This document shows, piece by piece, positions 9,525 through 19,152 of a stretch of DNA of 64,000 nt; positions within the stretch are counted from its first letter, which is position 1; every line of letters starts with the position of its first letter. The notes below the pieces were generated by a model, which worked only from the letters and a program-made list of their open reading frames with translations, ran no database searches and had not been told where the DNA came from. Source of the DNA: Seminavis robusta (lineage: Eukaryota; Bacillariophyta; Bacillariophyceae; Naviculales; Naviculaceae); assembly GCA_903772945.1 (NCBI GenBank), contig CAICTM010000237.1, positions 23,553 through 87,552 on the forward strand, given 5' to 3'. A program made the translations under genes and the position numbers.

Positions 9525-10598
9525 TAGAGTTGACAAGGTGCAAACAATGGGAGGAGATGCGCAGCAATCATGATATAGAAATAGAACTAATAATAAATTG
9601 GATAGAACTCGTTAGAGGGATCATGGTTGGGTTTGTAGTCTAGTCATTACTGTTTTGCCCGAACGTTTGTAGTTTGTAGAGCGGCCCCGGTGCAGGGGTG
9701 GTGTGCTTTCAGGCCTTCTTCCTCGAGTTGATCTGGAGATGGGGCCTGGTGTAGGTCCTGGGTTGGGTCTCGATGGAAGACGGGGAAGTGGTTTGTGAGT
9801 TGGTGCGAGCGTTGCTTGTTTGTGGTGCGGGTTACCTGGTAAGGTACCGGTCGGTCCACACTGCATACTCCTTTTCTCCGCTTTGGACGACCGGAACATT
9901 TTGTATCAAGACCTGCCTTACGTGTTGATGGATGTTTTCGTTGTTACAGCACGGTTGTAGCCATTCTTGGATTCCTGGCTGGCTGGTTCGCTCCGGGCTG
10001 GCTGGTTCTCTGGCAGATTGCCCTTGCAACATTGTCTTGATCATTCTGTTGCCGCATGCATTGTGTAACTAGCCAGCTAGAATACGCGTACCATAGTACC
10101 GCTATGCTTCAGCCAAAAAGCAAGTACAAAGTACTATAGGCCTGCGTAAATGCCAGTGCACGGATGCCTTGCATACATGCATGCACGAAAACGATGGTTG
10201 TTATGATGTTGGGGAGCTTGTCCGGCAGTCTTAGTCACTAGTTTCTCGTGTCTCCGCCAAAGGCGAAGCCAAGGAGGGAACCAGGAGGTGCTGTCACGGC
10301 GACTGCTAAATCCACCGATTAGAAACTTTTAAAAAGCAAATTTGACAAAACGTATCCACTTGGTTTTAAGATATCAATGCAATGAAGGCAAGCTGACGCA
10401 CTTGGAACTTGGAACCAACCAATGACAAAGAAAAACATCATTCGGCAAGGGCAATTGGATGATCTGGTGTCGTCTATTGGACCAACAGGATGATGCATGC
10501 GAGCGAGAGACACAACAAATAATGAGGGATGCCATCAGCGGATAGACACAATATTTGGAGCTGCTTGAAAGCCAGAGCAAGAAGAGAGAAGAGTAAAG
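9525..10598. other. Intergenic, no gene seen
   Basis: 9620-10040 is GC-richer, with repeated GGCTGGCTGGTTC words near 9978-10010. Minus-strand frames here lack recognisable protein features. GCATGC palindromes occur near 10175. Confidence 0.45.
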
Positions 10599-11075
10599 AT
10601 GATCAAGCCATGGAGTTCAGGCGTTTTGGCTACGCTGCTGCTTTCAGTGACCAGCAGCAGCGATGCTTTTGTGGTTCCTCATCAGGGCCGTGATGTTGGT
10701 GTTTCTGTTGGCATGACGAGTTTGTTTGACTTTTGCAATGAGCCATTGGGAGGCAAAGACAGCGACGCTCGTTTGGACGAACAGTGGAGGAACAATCAAG
10801 ATATCATGGAGTCTCGTCGTCGCAGACAATTCTTTCACGATGGCAGCACTCTGGAGCTTAATGGGTCTTACAGTGTCTTGGGAACCACGCAGTTGCCAGA
10901 AGTTCTCTCCTCCTACACAATGCCACCACCTGACATGATACCACCTCCAGAACATTTCTATAGGGGATACCATCCCGGTGAACAGTATAGCCCGGCTTTC
11001 TCCTTTCAGCATGACCACGTCTCTGCCAACATGAACAACCGTGTCATGGCCGGTGATCCACAGAGGTACTGGTAA
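10599..11075 (+). CDS. Predicted plastid-targeted small hypothetical protein
   Basis: A 158-aa protein from the ATG at 10599. The first 24 residues form a signal peptide with the hydrophobic core VLATLLLSV, followed by SSSDAFVVP. An aromatic Phe right after the predicted cleavage site, flanked by Ala and Val-Pro, is the diatom ASAFAP-type hallmark of bipartite plastid import. The mature part is hydrophilic, with an Arg-rich patch (ESRRRRQFF) and a Pro-rich MPPPDMIPPPEHF segment. I recognise no domain, so any role in the plastid is inferred from targeting only. Confidence 0.68.
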   Translation: MIKPWSSGVLATLLLSVTSSSDAFVVPHQGRDVGVSVGMTSLFDFCNEPLGGKDSDARLDEQWRNNQDIMESRRRRQFFHDGSTLELNGSYSVLGTTQLPEVLSSYTMPPPDMIPPPEHFYRGYHPGEQYSPAFSFQHDHVSANMNNRVMAGDPQRYW

Positions 11076-12272
11076 AGTGGAATATCCCGACTGCAAGACG
11101 CAATACACAGGCGCAACTTCGCAACTTTCATTTCTTCATTCGGATTTGTCTCCACAATGAAACAATGAATGTTTTCAACCGATTTGTTAATTAAACAGTT
11201 TCTAGGACTCCTAGAATGCAACCAGCTGCCTTAGAGCTGTAGCGTACTGGTATAAACGAAACAGAAACAGAAACATCAATGGGATGGTGTGCCTGCCTGA
11301 GATCAGAAAGGTGTCACAGGTGAACAGAATGTTCCCAAAGTAATTGGCTATCCAGTAGACTAGGGAAAACCGTTTAGCCTTCTACTGTTGGGCTCCAGAT
11401 CCGCATACTTCCGCTCCCTTGCTGTAGATGGCGTAGAGGTTGACGAGCTGGCCACCGAAAGCAAAGTGAGTACCCTTGTAATACCTGGTGCGATCTGTGT
11501 GGTTTCGCTGATTGCTAGCTAGCTAGCTAGCGAGTAGCAACTCCATGTGTCTCGGATGGTATGGTCTTGGCTAGGCAGTAGCCGCACTTTCAATGATGTC
11601 GATCGCAGCGCAACCGGTGCAGCACGGCACGCCACTGGCAAGCTGGATACTGTAGTAGATGCCGCCAGCTGCAGTTTCTGGCACCGCACTTATGATAGAG
11701 CCACGTTTGCTGCGTTCTGATCTCTACTCCATGCCATCCATGGATCATTACAAGATACTCGTTCAGCGTACCGGTAGTGGAGCTTTGGAGCTCCCTTACG
11801 GTACCCGTACTGTAGCTGCCATCAAGCATTCCGGAGTGAGTACATGTAAAAAGTGGAAGAGCTCGCCAGAACGTTCTCCTGTAGCTGAGCCTCGTGGTAC
11901 GGTACCAGCGTGACAACTCATGGCTTAAATACTATACACACACCATGACCAACCTCTATCTCTCCCCTTTCTTTCGCAATGCAGTCTTTGGTCCTGAGCA
12001 GAGTTGCCTGTTCGAAGAGCTGTCCACTGTCAATTATTGTACATTGAGGAATTAAAAGACTGCTCTTTTGTTGGAATGCAATGACCGTTTTCTTCCAGAA
12101 TTTCCCAGCCAAACTGGTGCCACAGAAACTCTTCACAAAACAAGGCACCAATACAAAACCAACGAAAAACCGAGTGAGCTGCAATAGTACCGGTATCAGG
12201 ACCTTTGCTATCTTTTGCCAATAGAGTTAGTTGAGCCCATTCACAAACACACACAACAAAACAGACGACACC
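11076..12272. other. Intergenic, no gene seen
   Basis: CTAG-type palindromes occur at 11513-11531 and ACCGGTA/GTACC words around 11770-11910. Open frames on either strand between 11590 and 11916 look random. The end holds the leader of the gene at 12273. Confidence 0.45.
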
Positions 12273-14084
12273 ATGGACTCTTCTTACCATCATACGGGTT
12301 GCGACCTTAGTCGAAGTAGCCATGAGCGACTGGCAGATTATTCCAAAAGGCGAGCAGCAAGCGATGGTAGCACGATTTGCATCGCACAAACTGCCATGGG
12401 TCTACTTGATGACGATGACCCCTTTGAGAACCTAAAAAGCTTTCCGCTTTCGAGACCATGTGATTCTAGGGAGAAGAAGCTGGGTGTGGCTCTCTCGACA
12501 GCTGAGTTTCTCCTGAGTCTGCCCATTGAAATTTCGCGCGAACCGGTTGTGTCCGGGGTGCCTTCATCAGCCAACCTCAGCAATGCCTCTTTGAACACTT
12601 CCAAGAAGATTTTCTGCATGAGCCCACACAAACCTGATGGAAAGCTATCTTGTTCAGATCGTCTCAGGTTATCTATGACTAGTGTCTTGACCGAGGACAC
12701 AATGAGTGAGCTCAATCTGGTTCCACCAGCTGCCCAGCAACCGATCTCATCCAACACGGATTCATGCGGTGAGAGGACGGAGGAAGCAGGTGGCTCTGTG
12801 ACCATCAATTTCTCTCTTCGCAGGACAACGGATAAGAAGAAAGAATGCAAACGTGGCCCGTTACGGAAGCAGCATTCCAGTTCAGAATGGCTGCACCACT
12901 CTCTCCAATGCTTGATGATCGACGGGAGTATCGAGTCTCAAGAAGGGGGCAGTAACCGAAGGCACCCTCCACAGAGGAGCTGCTCTTCTGTGTCCCTTCC
13001 AAACTCCAGAGTGTTGCGGCCGCAAGCTGAAGATAGCCGGCAAGTCCTCAACGGCACGAAAGGGTTACTAAAAGAGAAAATGGCCAGTGGGTTGCCAAAC
13101 GAGAAAGCGACCAATAGCACCTCTCGAAAGAGCCTCTCTGGAAGGTCACAGTTGCCGTCAAAGTCACAGAGCTTAAGGATTCGCAGAGGACTCTCACCGG
13201 TACGGACTGCATCAAGAAAATGGAGCTCTCAGACCAGTTTGGAAAGTCTCCTCAAGACGGCCAAAGAACGATCGAACGCGAAGGCCAGCTCCAATTTCAA
13301 GGCTGCATCTGATCATGGAACAACGCCAAGGTCCCCGAAGACCAAGACAACAGTGTTGCTGACTCGTCTGCATGCATCCACCAACAGCTTACTGAATGCC
13401 AAGAACCACAGCCTGCTTAGCGACTCCATGAAAGCGCCCACTCTGACGAGAAAGACCAGTGGCGCAGGCAACATGAGGGGTCGAACGCTTAGTCCACCGC
13501 CAAGGAAATCCCACACTGGTAAGATCCAGGCCACCCCGGCAGTTGATCCAAGGAAGGCATTGGCTCGAGAGGCCTCCACCTCCAAGCTGGCAACATTGGC
13601 CATGCTGAACCGATCTTCGTCCTCTTTCAGAAATTTCCCCGATGATGCCGCCTTGTCCCGCATCCAACAAGACGTTCCTACCTCCGAGAGGAAGAAGTCG
13701 GCAAGGAGAAGAATGAGCGTATCCCCAGTGCGGGGTCGTCCACAAAAAGTTTCCTCGGCGAGGGTGACACCCAAACGAGACAAGAGTCTTCATCCATTGG
13801 ATAGCGCTAGCAACCATGAGCTTCGCACGCCACTGAAGAAAGCCAGATTCGGTTCTCACAACAACCTGTCTGCAATGGTAGCGATGGGGCCACCGCTGCC
13901 GCTGACAAACCAGGGTGCCACCACCAGGCGGCCCACTCTGGCACGGTCAAGTTCATCTAAGAGAGATCTACAGCAAATGTCGCGAGTGCAACATCGCCGC
14001 TATGTCGGCGAAGCTCTGCAGTCCAGCAACCTTGATTCATCCGCCCATAGCTTCGTTACAGGCTCTAGAATTGTACGGTATTGA
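12273..14084 (+). CDS. Large Ser/Arg/Lys-rich hypothetical protein
   Basis: The start is the ATG at 12273 in a strong context (GACACC before ATGG), giving 603 aa; the open frame extends upstream only through non-ATG codons. The protein is almost entirely polar and probably disordered, rich in Ser, Arg and Lys, with many RxxS and SP/TP sites such as RGLSPVRTASRK, GRTLSPPPRKS and RRRMSVSPVRGR. One acidic stretch, LLDDDDPFENL, lies near residue 55-65. No transmembrane segment or catalytic motif is present. The composition resembles cytoskeleton- or RNA-associated phosphoproteins, but that is only an impression. It converges on the solute-binding gene that ends at 14189. Confidence 0.7.
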   Translation: MDSSYHHTGCDLSRSSHERLADYSKRRAASDGSTICIAQTAMGLLDDDDPFENLKSFPLSRPCDSREKKLGVALSTAEFLLSLPIEISREPVVSGVPSSANLSNASLNTSKKIFCMSPHKPDGKLSCSDRLRLSMTSVLTEDTMSELNLVPPAAQQPISSNTDSCGERTEEAGGSVTINFSLRRTTDKKKECKRGPLRKQHSSSEWLHHSLQCLMIDGSIESQEGGSNRRHPPQRSCSSVSLPNSRVLRPQAEDSRQVLNGTKGLLKEKMASGLPNEKATNSTSRKSLSGRSQLPSKSQSLRIRRGLSPVRTASRKWSSQTSLESLLKTAKERSNAKASSNFKAASDHGTTPRSPKTKTTVLLTRLHASTNSLLNAKNHSLLSDSMKAPTLTRKTSGAGNMRGRTLSPPPRKSHTGKIQATPAVDPRKALAREASTSKLATLAMLNRSSSSFRNFPDDAALSRIQQDVPTSERKKSARRRMSVSPVRGRPQKVSSARVTPKRDKSLHPLDSASNHELRTPLKKARFGSHNNLSAMVAMGPPLPLTNQGATTRRPTLARSSSSKRDLQQMSRVQHRRYVGEALQSSNLDSSAHSFVTGSRIVRY

Positions 14085-14188
14085 TAAGCTAGTGCAAAAG
14101 TTTTTGATTACTTTACATGTAGTACGAACTGATCAAAATATTCACTACAGTGACAGTAGAATCGGATTTCAGGCTACAAGCTACCAAA

Positions 14189-16836
14189 TCACTTGCCATA
14201 CCAGGATTCTTCCTCGCCGAGCAGGTAAGGAAACAACTGTGCACCGTTGCCTGGGTTTAGCAAGTTCCATCCTTCGCGTGGTACATGTTCCGCAAGCGTG
14301 CGCTGGTAAAGCTCCTCGTAGTTTCCGGTTGCCATGATTGCATCGCGGAACATTTGGCGCAACTCTGTACCAAACAGCTCTACCACTGGCATTAGCGACG
14401 CATTCTGTTGCGTTATTCCCTCCCTTTCTGCATAAACAGTTGCTTGAGAAACCCATCGCACCAGATCTGACCACTGAGGGTCATCTTGCGTCGTCACAAG
14501 GGTACGAACTGCACCCCAAGCTTCATAAAAGTAAGGAGGGCTGAAACTATATCCTTGACCGGTTGTGGGCTCCTTCACGTTGGCATTCATCTGCATTGTC
14601 CCTCCAGCCAAAACGTCCACTGCCTCGTTGGATAGAGCGGCGAATTGCATAGAAGGCAAATTGTAGAAACTCTGATAGACGATGGTGTCAACCTCACCAG
14701 TCAATATGGATGCTGAGATTGCCTTGCAGAATTCCACGTCCATGCCCGACCAAACTTGAGATGTCTCGTTGTATTCTGCAAATCCGGCACGTTCTCCCAC
14801 CAGTCCACACCGAAGAAAGCCTCTTTGTCTAATGCTTTCCAGCGTCCCTCCTTTCACTGGTTCTGGCAGCGCTCCCTGGTGTAAGGATTCGTCAATCAAG
14901 ATCTTGCCCAGAGGATCCGTTACCAAGAGACCTGTCTTGTTGGGTCCTCCTCGTTGGACCACATTCATTCCTTGGCGAGGGACTCTTCCTTCGTAGTGTT
15001 TGGCGTACAGCTCTCCGTAATTCCCAACGGCCCTAATGGCCTGTACAAACATGTCTTGATATTCCTCACCAAACAGTGTCGTGTTAGCAAAGGAATCCGC
15101 CGTTGCTTGGGTGATGTCGAGATACTCGGCCGTAATAAGGGCCCTGAGAACCCAGTTGCAAAACGCAGCCCATTGGGGATCTGATTGTCGTGTAATCATT
15201 GCCAGGGGATCAAACGACCACAGTCCTCTACTGGAAAACGTGTACTCTCCAGTGTAATTATCCACTTGCCGAATCCGATCCTCATAGATCTGTGCAAGAA
15301 GCAAGCGACCAGAAGCGGACCGGAAGTCAGATTCGTAAAACTAAAAAACAAAACAAAACATGCTTGCTTTCGCCAATCCCCTCTTACCTCTAAAATGTCC
15401 CCTGCCATGACATTGCAAGTTCCATTGACAAAGCTCTGTATGAGCTCGGGTCCATTGGCCACCAAGAGCGTGGAGGACCCTGGAACGTGTTTATTGACAA
15501 TATCTTTGGTGACGGTAGCGGCAATGACACACACGACCAGTTTCCTGCAGTCCCCCGAGAATTCATCCCCTCGGTCGACACAATCGACAAAGGTCGGAAG
15601 ACCTCCCATGGTAACGCCCGAGTAAAAGTACGGGTCCGAGTAGGCAAATCCATGACGGGATTCTTGTTGGTAGACATCTCTTGCCATGTTGAGCGTATTG
15701 AGAGTTGTGGAAATATCGACCGTACCATTGGCAATCGCACGGAACTGTTCCCGAAATGGAACTTTGAGAAAAACCACTTTGGACGGATCCTGAAAGACGG
15801 CGGCCGCCAATGCCCGACACAGATCCACGGTGAATCCGTGGCCCTGATTGACCTCGTAAGTTTCTGCCCGGCAACGAATTACACCATTCTTCCGGATAGT
15901 TTCCAGGACGGGGTCTGTGGGAGACGTGGAGAATGAAGAAGCTGCCGTTGTCGTTGCATCTGGATTGTCCGCATTATTATTATGTGTCAACAGGAGAGAT
16001 AGAACGATCACAAGAACTGTCACAACCAAAATGGCAGTCAACGCCAAAATGAGTGGGACGAGTCGTTTCATTCCTCGTTTTGCCAACGATGTTTCCAGTT
16101 TGACCGTGCTCCTCGACGACGCGGATACGTCGTCGAATGGAGAATCACCGTCAAAAGGCGCCACTTCCAAAGCCTCAAAAGTGCAATCGGCAATTCTCTG
16201 CAATTCCTTTCGAAGAGCACGATTTTCTTCCTCTTTTTCGCGCAACAATTCGGACGGAGGACCCATTGCCAATTCGGCCACTACCGGGGGGCCGTACGCC
16301 ATTGTGTGGTCCATGGCCGAGTTGCTGTCACCAGCTGCCACGACAATGTCGTTCGGTCCTGGAATGGAAAGCGCTCCTGGACTGCGAGACGACAATGGCG
16401 GACGTTGCTGCTTGACATTCAGACTGGCGCTTCCATCCGCCCCCATCGCTGGACTGCGGGAAGATGATGGCCGAACTTGATCTGCGAGCTTGAAACTCAG
16501 ACTGGCGCTTGCACCCACATCGCCATTCCGCACAGCGGCTACACCTTCGCTCCAAGCCGAACGTAGGTTGGAACCGGCCGCTGCAACGCTTGTACCTACT
16601 CCAACACTTGTCAAAGTCGTCTTGTCGCTGCCATCTTGACCTTGACAAGATTCACCCTTGTTGGACTTTTGCATCTCCCCATGCATGGAAGTGACGGGAA
16701 CTTGCAGACATTTCCGGGCAATGGCGGACTCTGCATCCATCATGGCTGGAAGACCCATGGCCACGGCAGCTTTTGGTTGCTGGTCGGCAGCCGTTGCCCT
16801 CTCACCAGAACAAGCTTTTCCTTTGGTCGTTTCCAT
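14189..16836 (-). CDS. Membrane-anchored protein with two family-3 solute-binding domains
   Basis: There are two exons, 16836-15388 and 15340-14189, with a 47-nt GT-AG intron (15341-15387) that keeps the frame and joins two halves of one domain; total 866 aa. Residues 1-258 are low-complexity with a short coiled coil (about 197-215). A single TM segment is at about 259-284. Two tandem periplasmic-binding-protein domains follow, beginning near TIRKNGVIRCR and near SIRQRGFLRCGLV. Each ends in the GNYxELY segment and a PRxGxN segment seen in bacterial AapJ-type amino-acid binding proteins. Bacterial homologues feed ABC transporters; here the protein is tethered to a membrane with no permease nearby, so it may act as a receptor or scavenger. 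The ligand is unknown. Paralogue at 25809. Confidence 0.85.
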
Positions 16837-18072
16837 GGTTGCGACTACTAGCTAGTATGATGTTGATGCTACTAGCTAGCAGCTCTACCGGTACAAGCAC
16901 CAAACAAAACAAAAAACTGGAGGTACGGTATGTATACTGCAGCGGCGGTGCGGCGGAACCTCTCTTCCCCGCCTCGTCAATTTACAACGTGGCGGCTTCC
17001 GGGCTGCGGGCTGTGCATCGTGCACCGTGTTGCGGTGTTGTGTTCTAACTTGTTCTTTGTGGCCTCTTTGGTTTGCGGCAGCACAGCAGTTTTGAAGGGG
17101 TGATGAGTGATGAGGTGAGCCACGAGCATCCGTAATAACATTCAGCAATTCCGTCCTCAGATTGAAATTCGATTCGAATCGAATCGATTCGATTCGATTC
17201 GATTTCCTTCGTAATAATTGATAACTTTATAACCACCATCAGATTCGATTCTTCAAGACTATCATCTCGCAGCTCATCTCGCGGACATGCGGCTGCGGCA
17301 GATGTCTCTGAGCCGCTCCAGGTGCGGGACCAGGAGTGGCCTGCCTGGTGTTGGTCCAGGTAAAAGGGTTGCACCTCCAGGGGGGGGAGACGAACTGCGG
17401 AAGGCACATGCACTGCCGGGTGTGGGAGGACACCGATCAGGTCGTCCGACTCTCGAGTAGGTCCAGACGATGCTACTAGAGGAGAGTCATGTATGTGGGC
17501 CCTGGGGTTTGTCCATGGGTGAGGACTGGCTGGAGATGGGCCAGCCATGGCGGGGAGGGAACAGGAGTACATATTTACTGGAGTGTGTCCTCGCTCCAGG
17601 CAGGTCTCTAAACATGAGTCGAGTCGTCGGGTGTGAAATAGATGAACAGGCTTTGGTTCATTCGAAGCTACCAAGCCCGCTGCTTCCCCCCCGGAAGCAT
17701 CAGCCAGCGCAAGGAAGGGTTGATCCTTTATTTGGAGCAATGTTACCTGGTACCCCGGGCCGCATCATTGAACAATGCACTTCGTGGGTGTTTACCGGTA
17801 CAGAACCTGTAGTCTATACATGAGCTACTACATGCTAAAAAAGCTGGCTAGTCTAGGAGTAGTCTAGGGCTTGCTCATCACCCGAATAATGTGGTAGACA
17901 GTGCAAAACACTCTCAGGAAACGGAGAGCATTCTAGTTGGCTACACGTTGGTAGTACGTAAAACAAGATCGCATGAACCCTCTGCTACTGTTATAACTAT
18001 AGTATGCATATATTACTATGTACATGGACCCGGTTGGATCAGTGACAAGCAACCTTATCAGCATCCCGCACT
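16837..18072. other. Intergenic with ATTCGA tract; no gene seen
   Basis: Contains an ATTCGA-rich tract at 17161-17207, about 325 bp upstream of the solute-binding gene's ATG. The minus-strand frame at 17045-17740 runs through this tract and a GC-rich patch and lacks protein-like features. Confidence 0.45.
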
Positions 18073-19152
18073 TTATTGTGCGCCGAAAGCTGCTCGAATG
18101 TCAGCCGCAGTCACAACGTCAAAGATTTCAAACGAATGGTCTTCGTCATTGAGCTGTTCTTCGTCGATATCATCAAACGCCTTGTCCAGCCCTGCGTCCT
18201 CGACAGTGGGGACGGGTTCGGCAATGGGGACCGGTTCCAGGAGATCACCCCATGTTGCACGAGCTTCTTGTTCGGAGGCATACGAGGAGTCGCATGTGTG
18301 TTGGGGAAGGTCGACAACATCCGATGCCTTGTCCAAGATGTGGTTGAGCCGTGCCAGGCTGTCATCTTGGAGTCCGAACGAGGAGTCCTGATGCAGGGTG
18401 CTGCTGCTGCCTTCCCAAGAAGCAAAGTATCCCGTGTTCCAACCGGCCCCGACACCGGACGCCGAGCACAGTGCATCCAACTGCGAACAGTTCTGCGTCA
18501 TGGGCATCATGTTCTGTCTCATCAACGTGTTCAAGGAGGTCGGGGAGGAGGTCGAAGAAGAAGCCACCAAGGAAGCGGATGCGACTTGGTCTTGCTGAAA
18601 ACCACCCATCATCATGCTGGAGGGGGCCTTGGGAGGGGGCATGATGGACGTAGCTGTCTTGGCCTTGGCTTGGACACTGCAAGTCGAGGAGGTCGGGCTG
18701 GCCGGAGCGGGATCGGTCATCTTGACACGTCGCCTGCGTCGTTGCTTGCTCTGCTTGGAACTCTTGTAGGCCATGTGGTTGGTATCACGAAACGCTTGGG
18801 CCACGTTGGTACGAGCGGCAAACGGGGTGACTTCGTACCAACGACCGGTCTTGGCGTCTTGCTTGACGAACCCCACACGGCCCTCGTTGGTATCACGAAC
18901 TCGTTCCACAATCCTGACCAACACACCGGACTTTTTGTTCTTGCAGCCACACACAGAGTAAGTGGGGAGTTCGGCGCGGACAATTGCAAACAGACGACGA
19001 TTTCCTTCGTGGGCCTTGATCTTCTTTCCTCGGCCAATGATCACCGTGTTCGAGGACGGGGCAAAGTCTTCGGGCAGCAGACGAGGCTCCTCAACCACCG
19101 TCTCTTCCTTGGACATGGTCGAAGTGGGTTTATCTTCAGAAGCAGAATCCAT
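18073..19152 (-). CDS. DUF6824 domain protein, putative nuclear regulator
   Basis: The first ATG is at 19152, giving 359 aa; the frame stays open slightly upstream without an ATG. Residues about 36-132 form a DUF6824 domain: VIIGRGKKIKAHEGNRR, then a Cys-containing loop, RIVERVRD, GFVKQD, TGRWYEV and a C-terminal NVAQAFRD helix. A strongly basic cluster follows (about 131-145, QRRRRRVK), likely a nuclear localisation signal. The remainder is Ser/Met/Gln-rich with an acidic C-terminus, as in activation regions. DUF6824 is abundant in diatoms and its biochemical role is undefined; nuclear or DNA-related function is inference from the basic region and acidic tail. Confidence 0.85.
   Translation of the reverse strand: MDSASEDKPTSTMSKEETVVEEPRLLPEDFAPSSNTVIIGRGKKIKAHEGNRRLFAIVRAELPTYSVCGCKNKKSGVLVRIVERVRDTNEGRVGFVKQDAKTGRWYEVTPFAARTNVAQAFRDTNHMAYKSSKQSKQRRRRRVKMTDPAPASPTSSTCSVQAKAKTATSIMPPPKAPSSMMMGGFQQDQVASASLVASSSTSSPTSLNTLMRQNMMPMTQNCSQLDALCSASGVGAGWNTGYFASWEGSSSTLHQDSSFGLQDDSLARLNHILDKASDVVDLPQHTCDSSYASEQEARATWGDLLEPVPIAEPVPTVEDAGLDKAFDDIDEEQLNDEDHSFEIFDVVTAADIRAAFGAQ

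Noticed and set aside
17045-17740. 231-residue minus-strand open frame
   Set aside because: Runs through the ATTCGA tract and a GC-rich patch; no domain, no signal, start not convincing.
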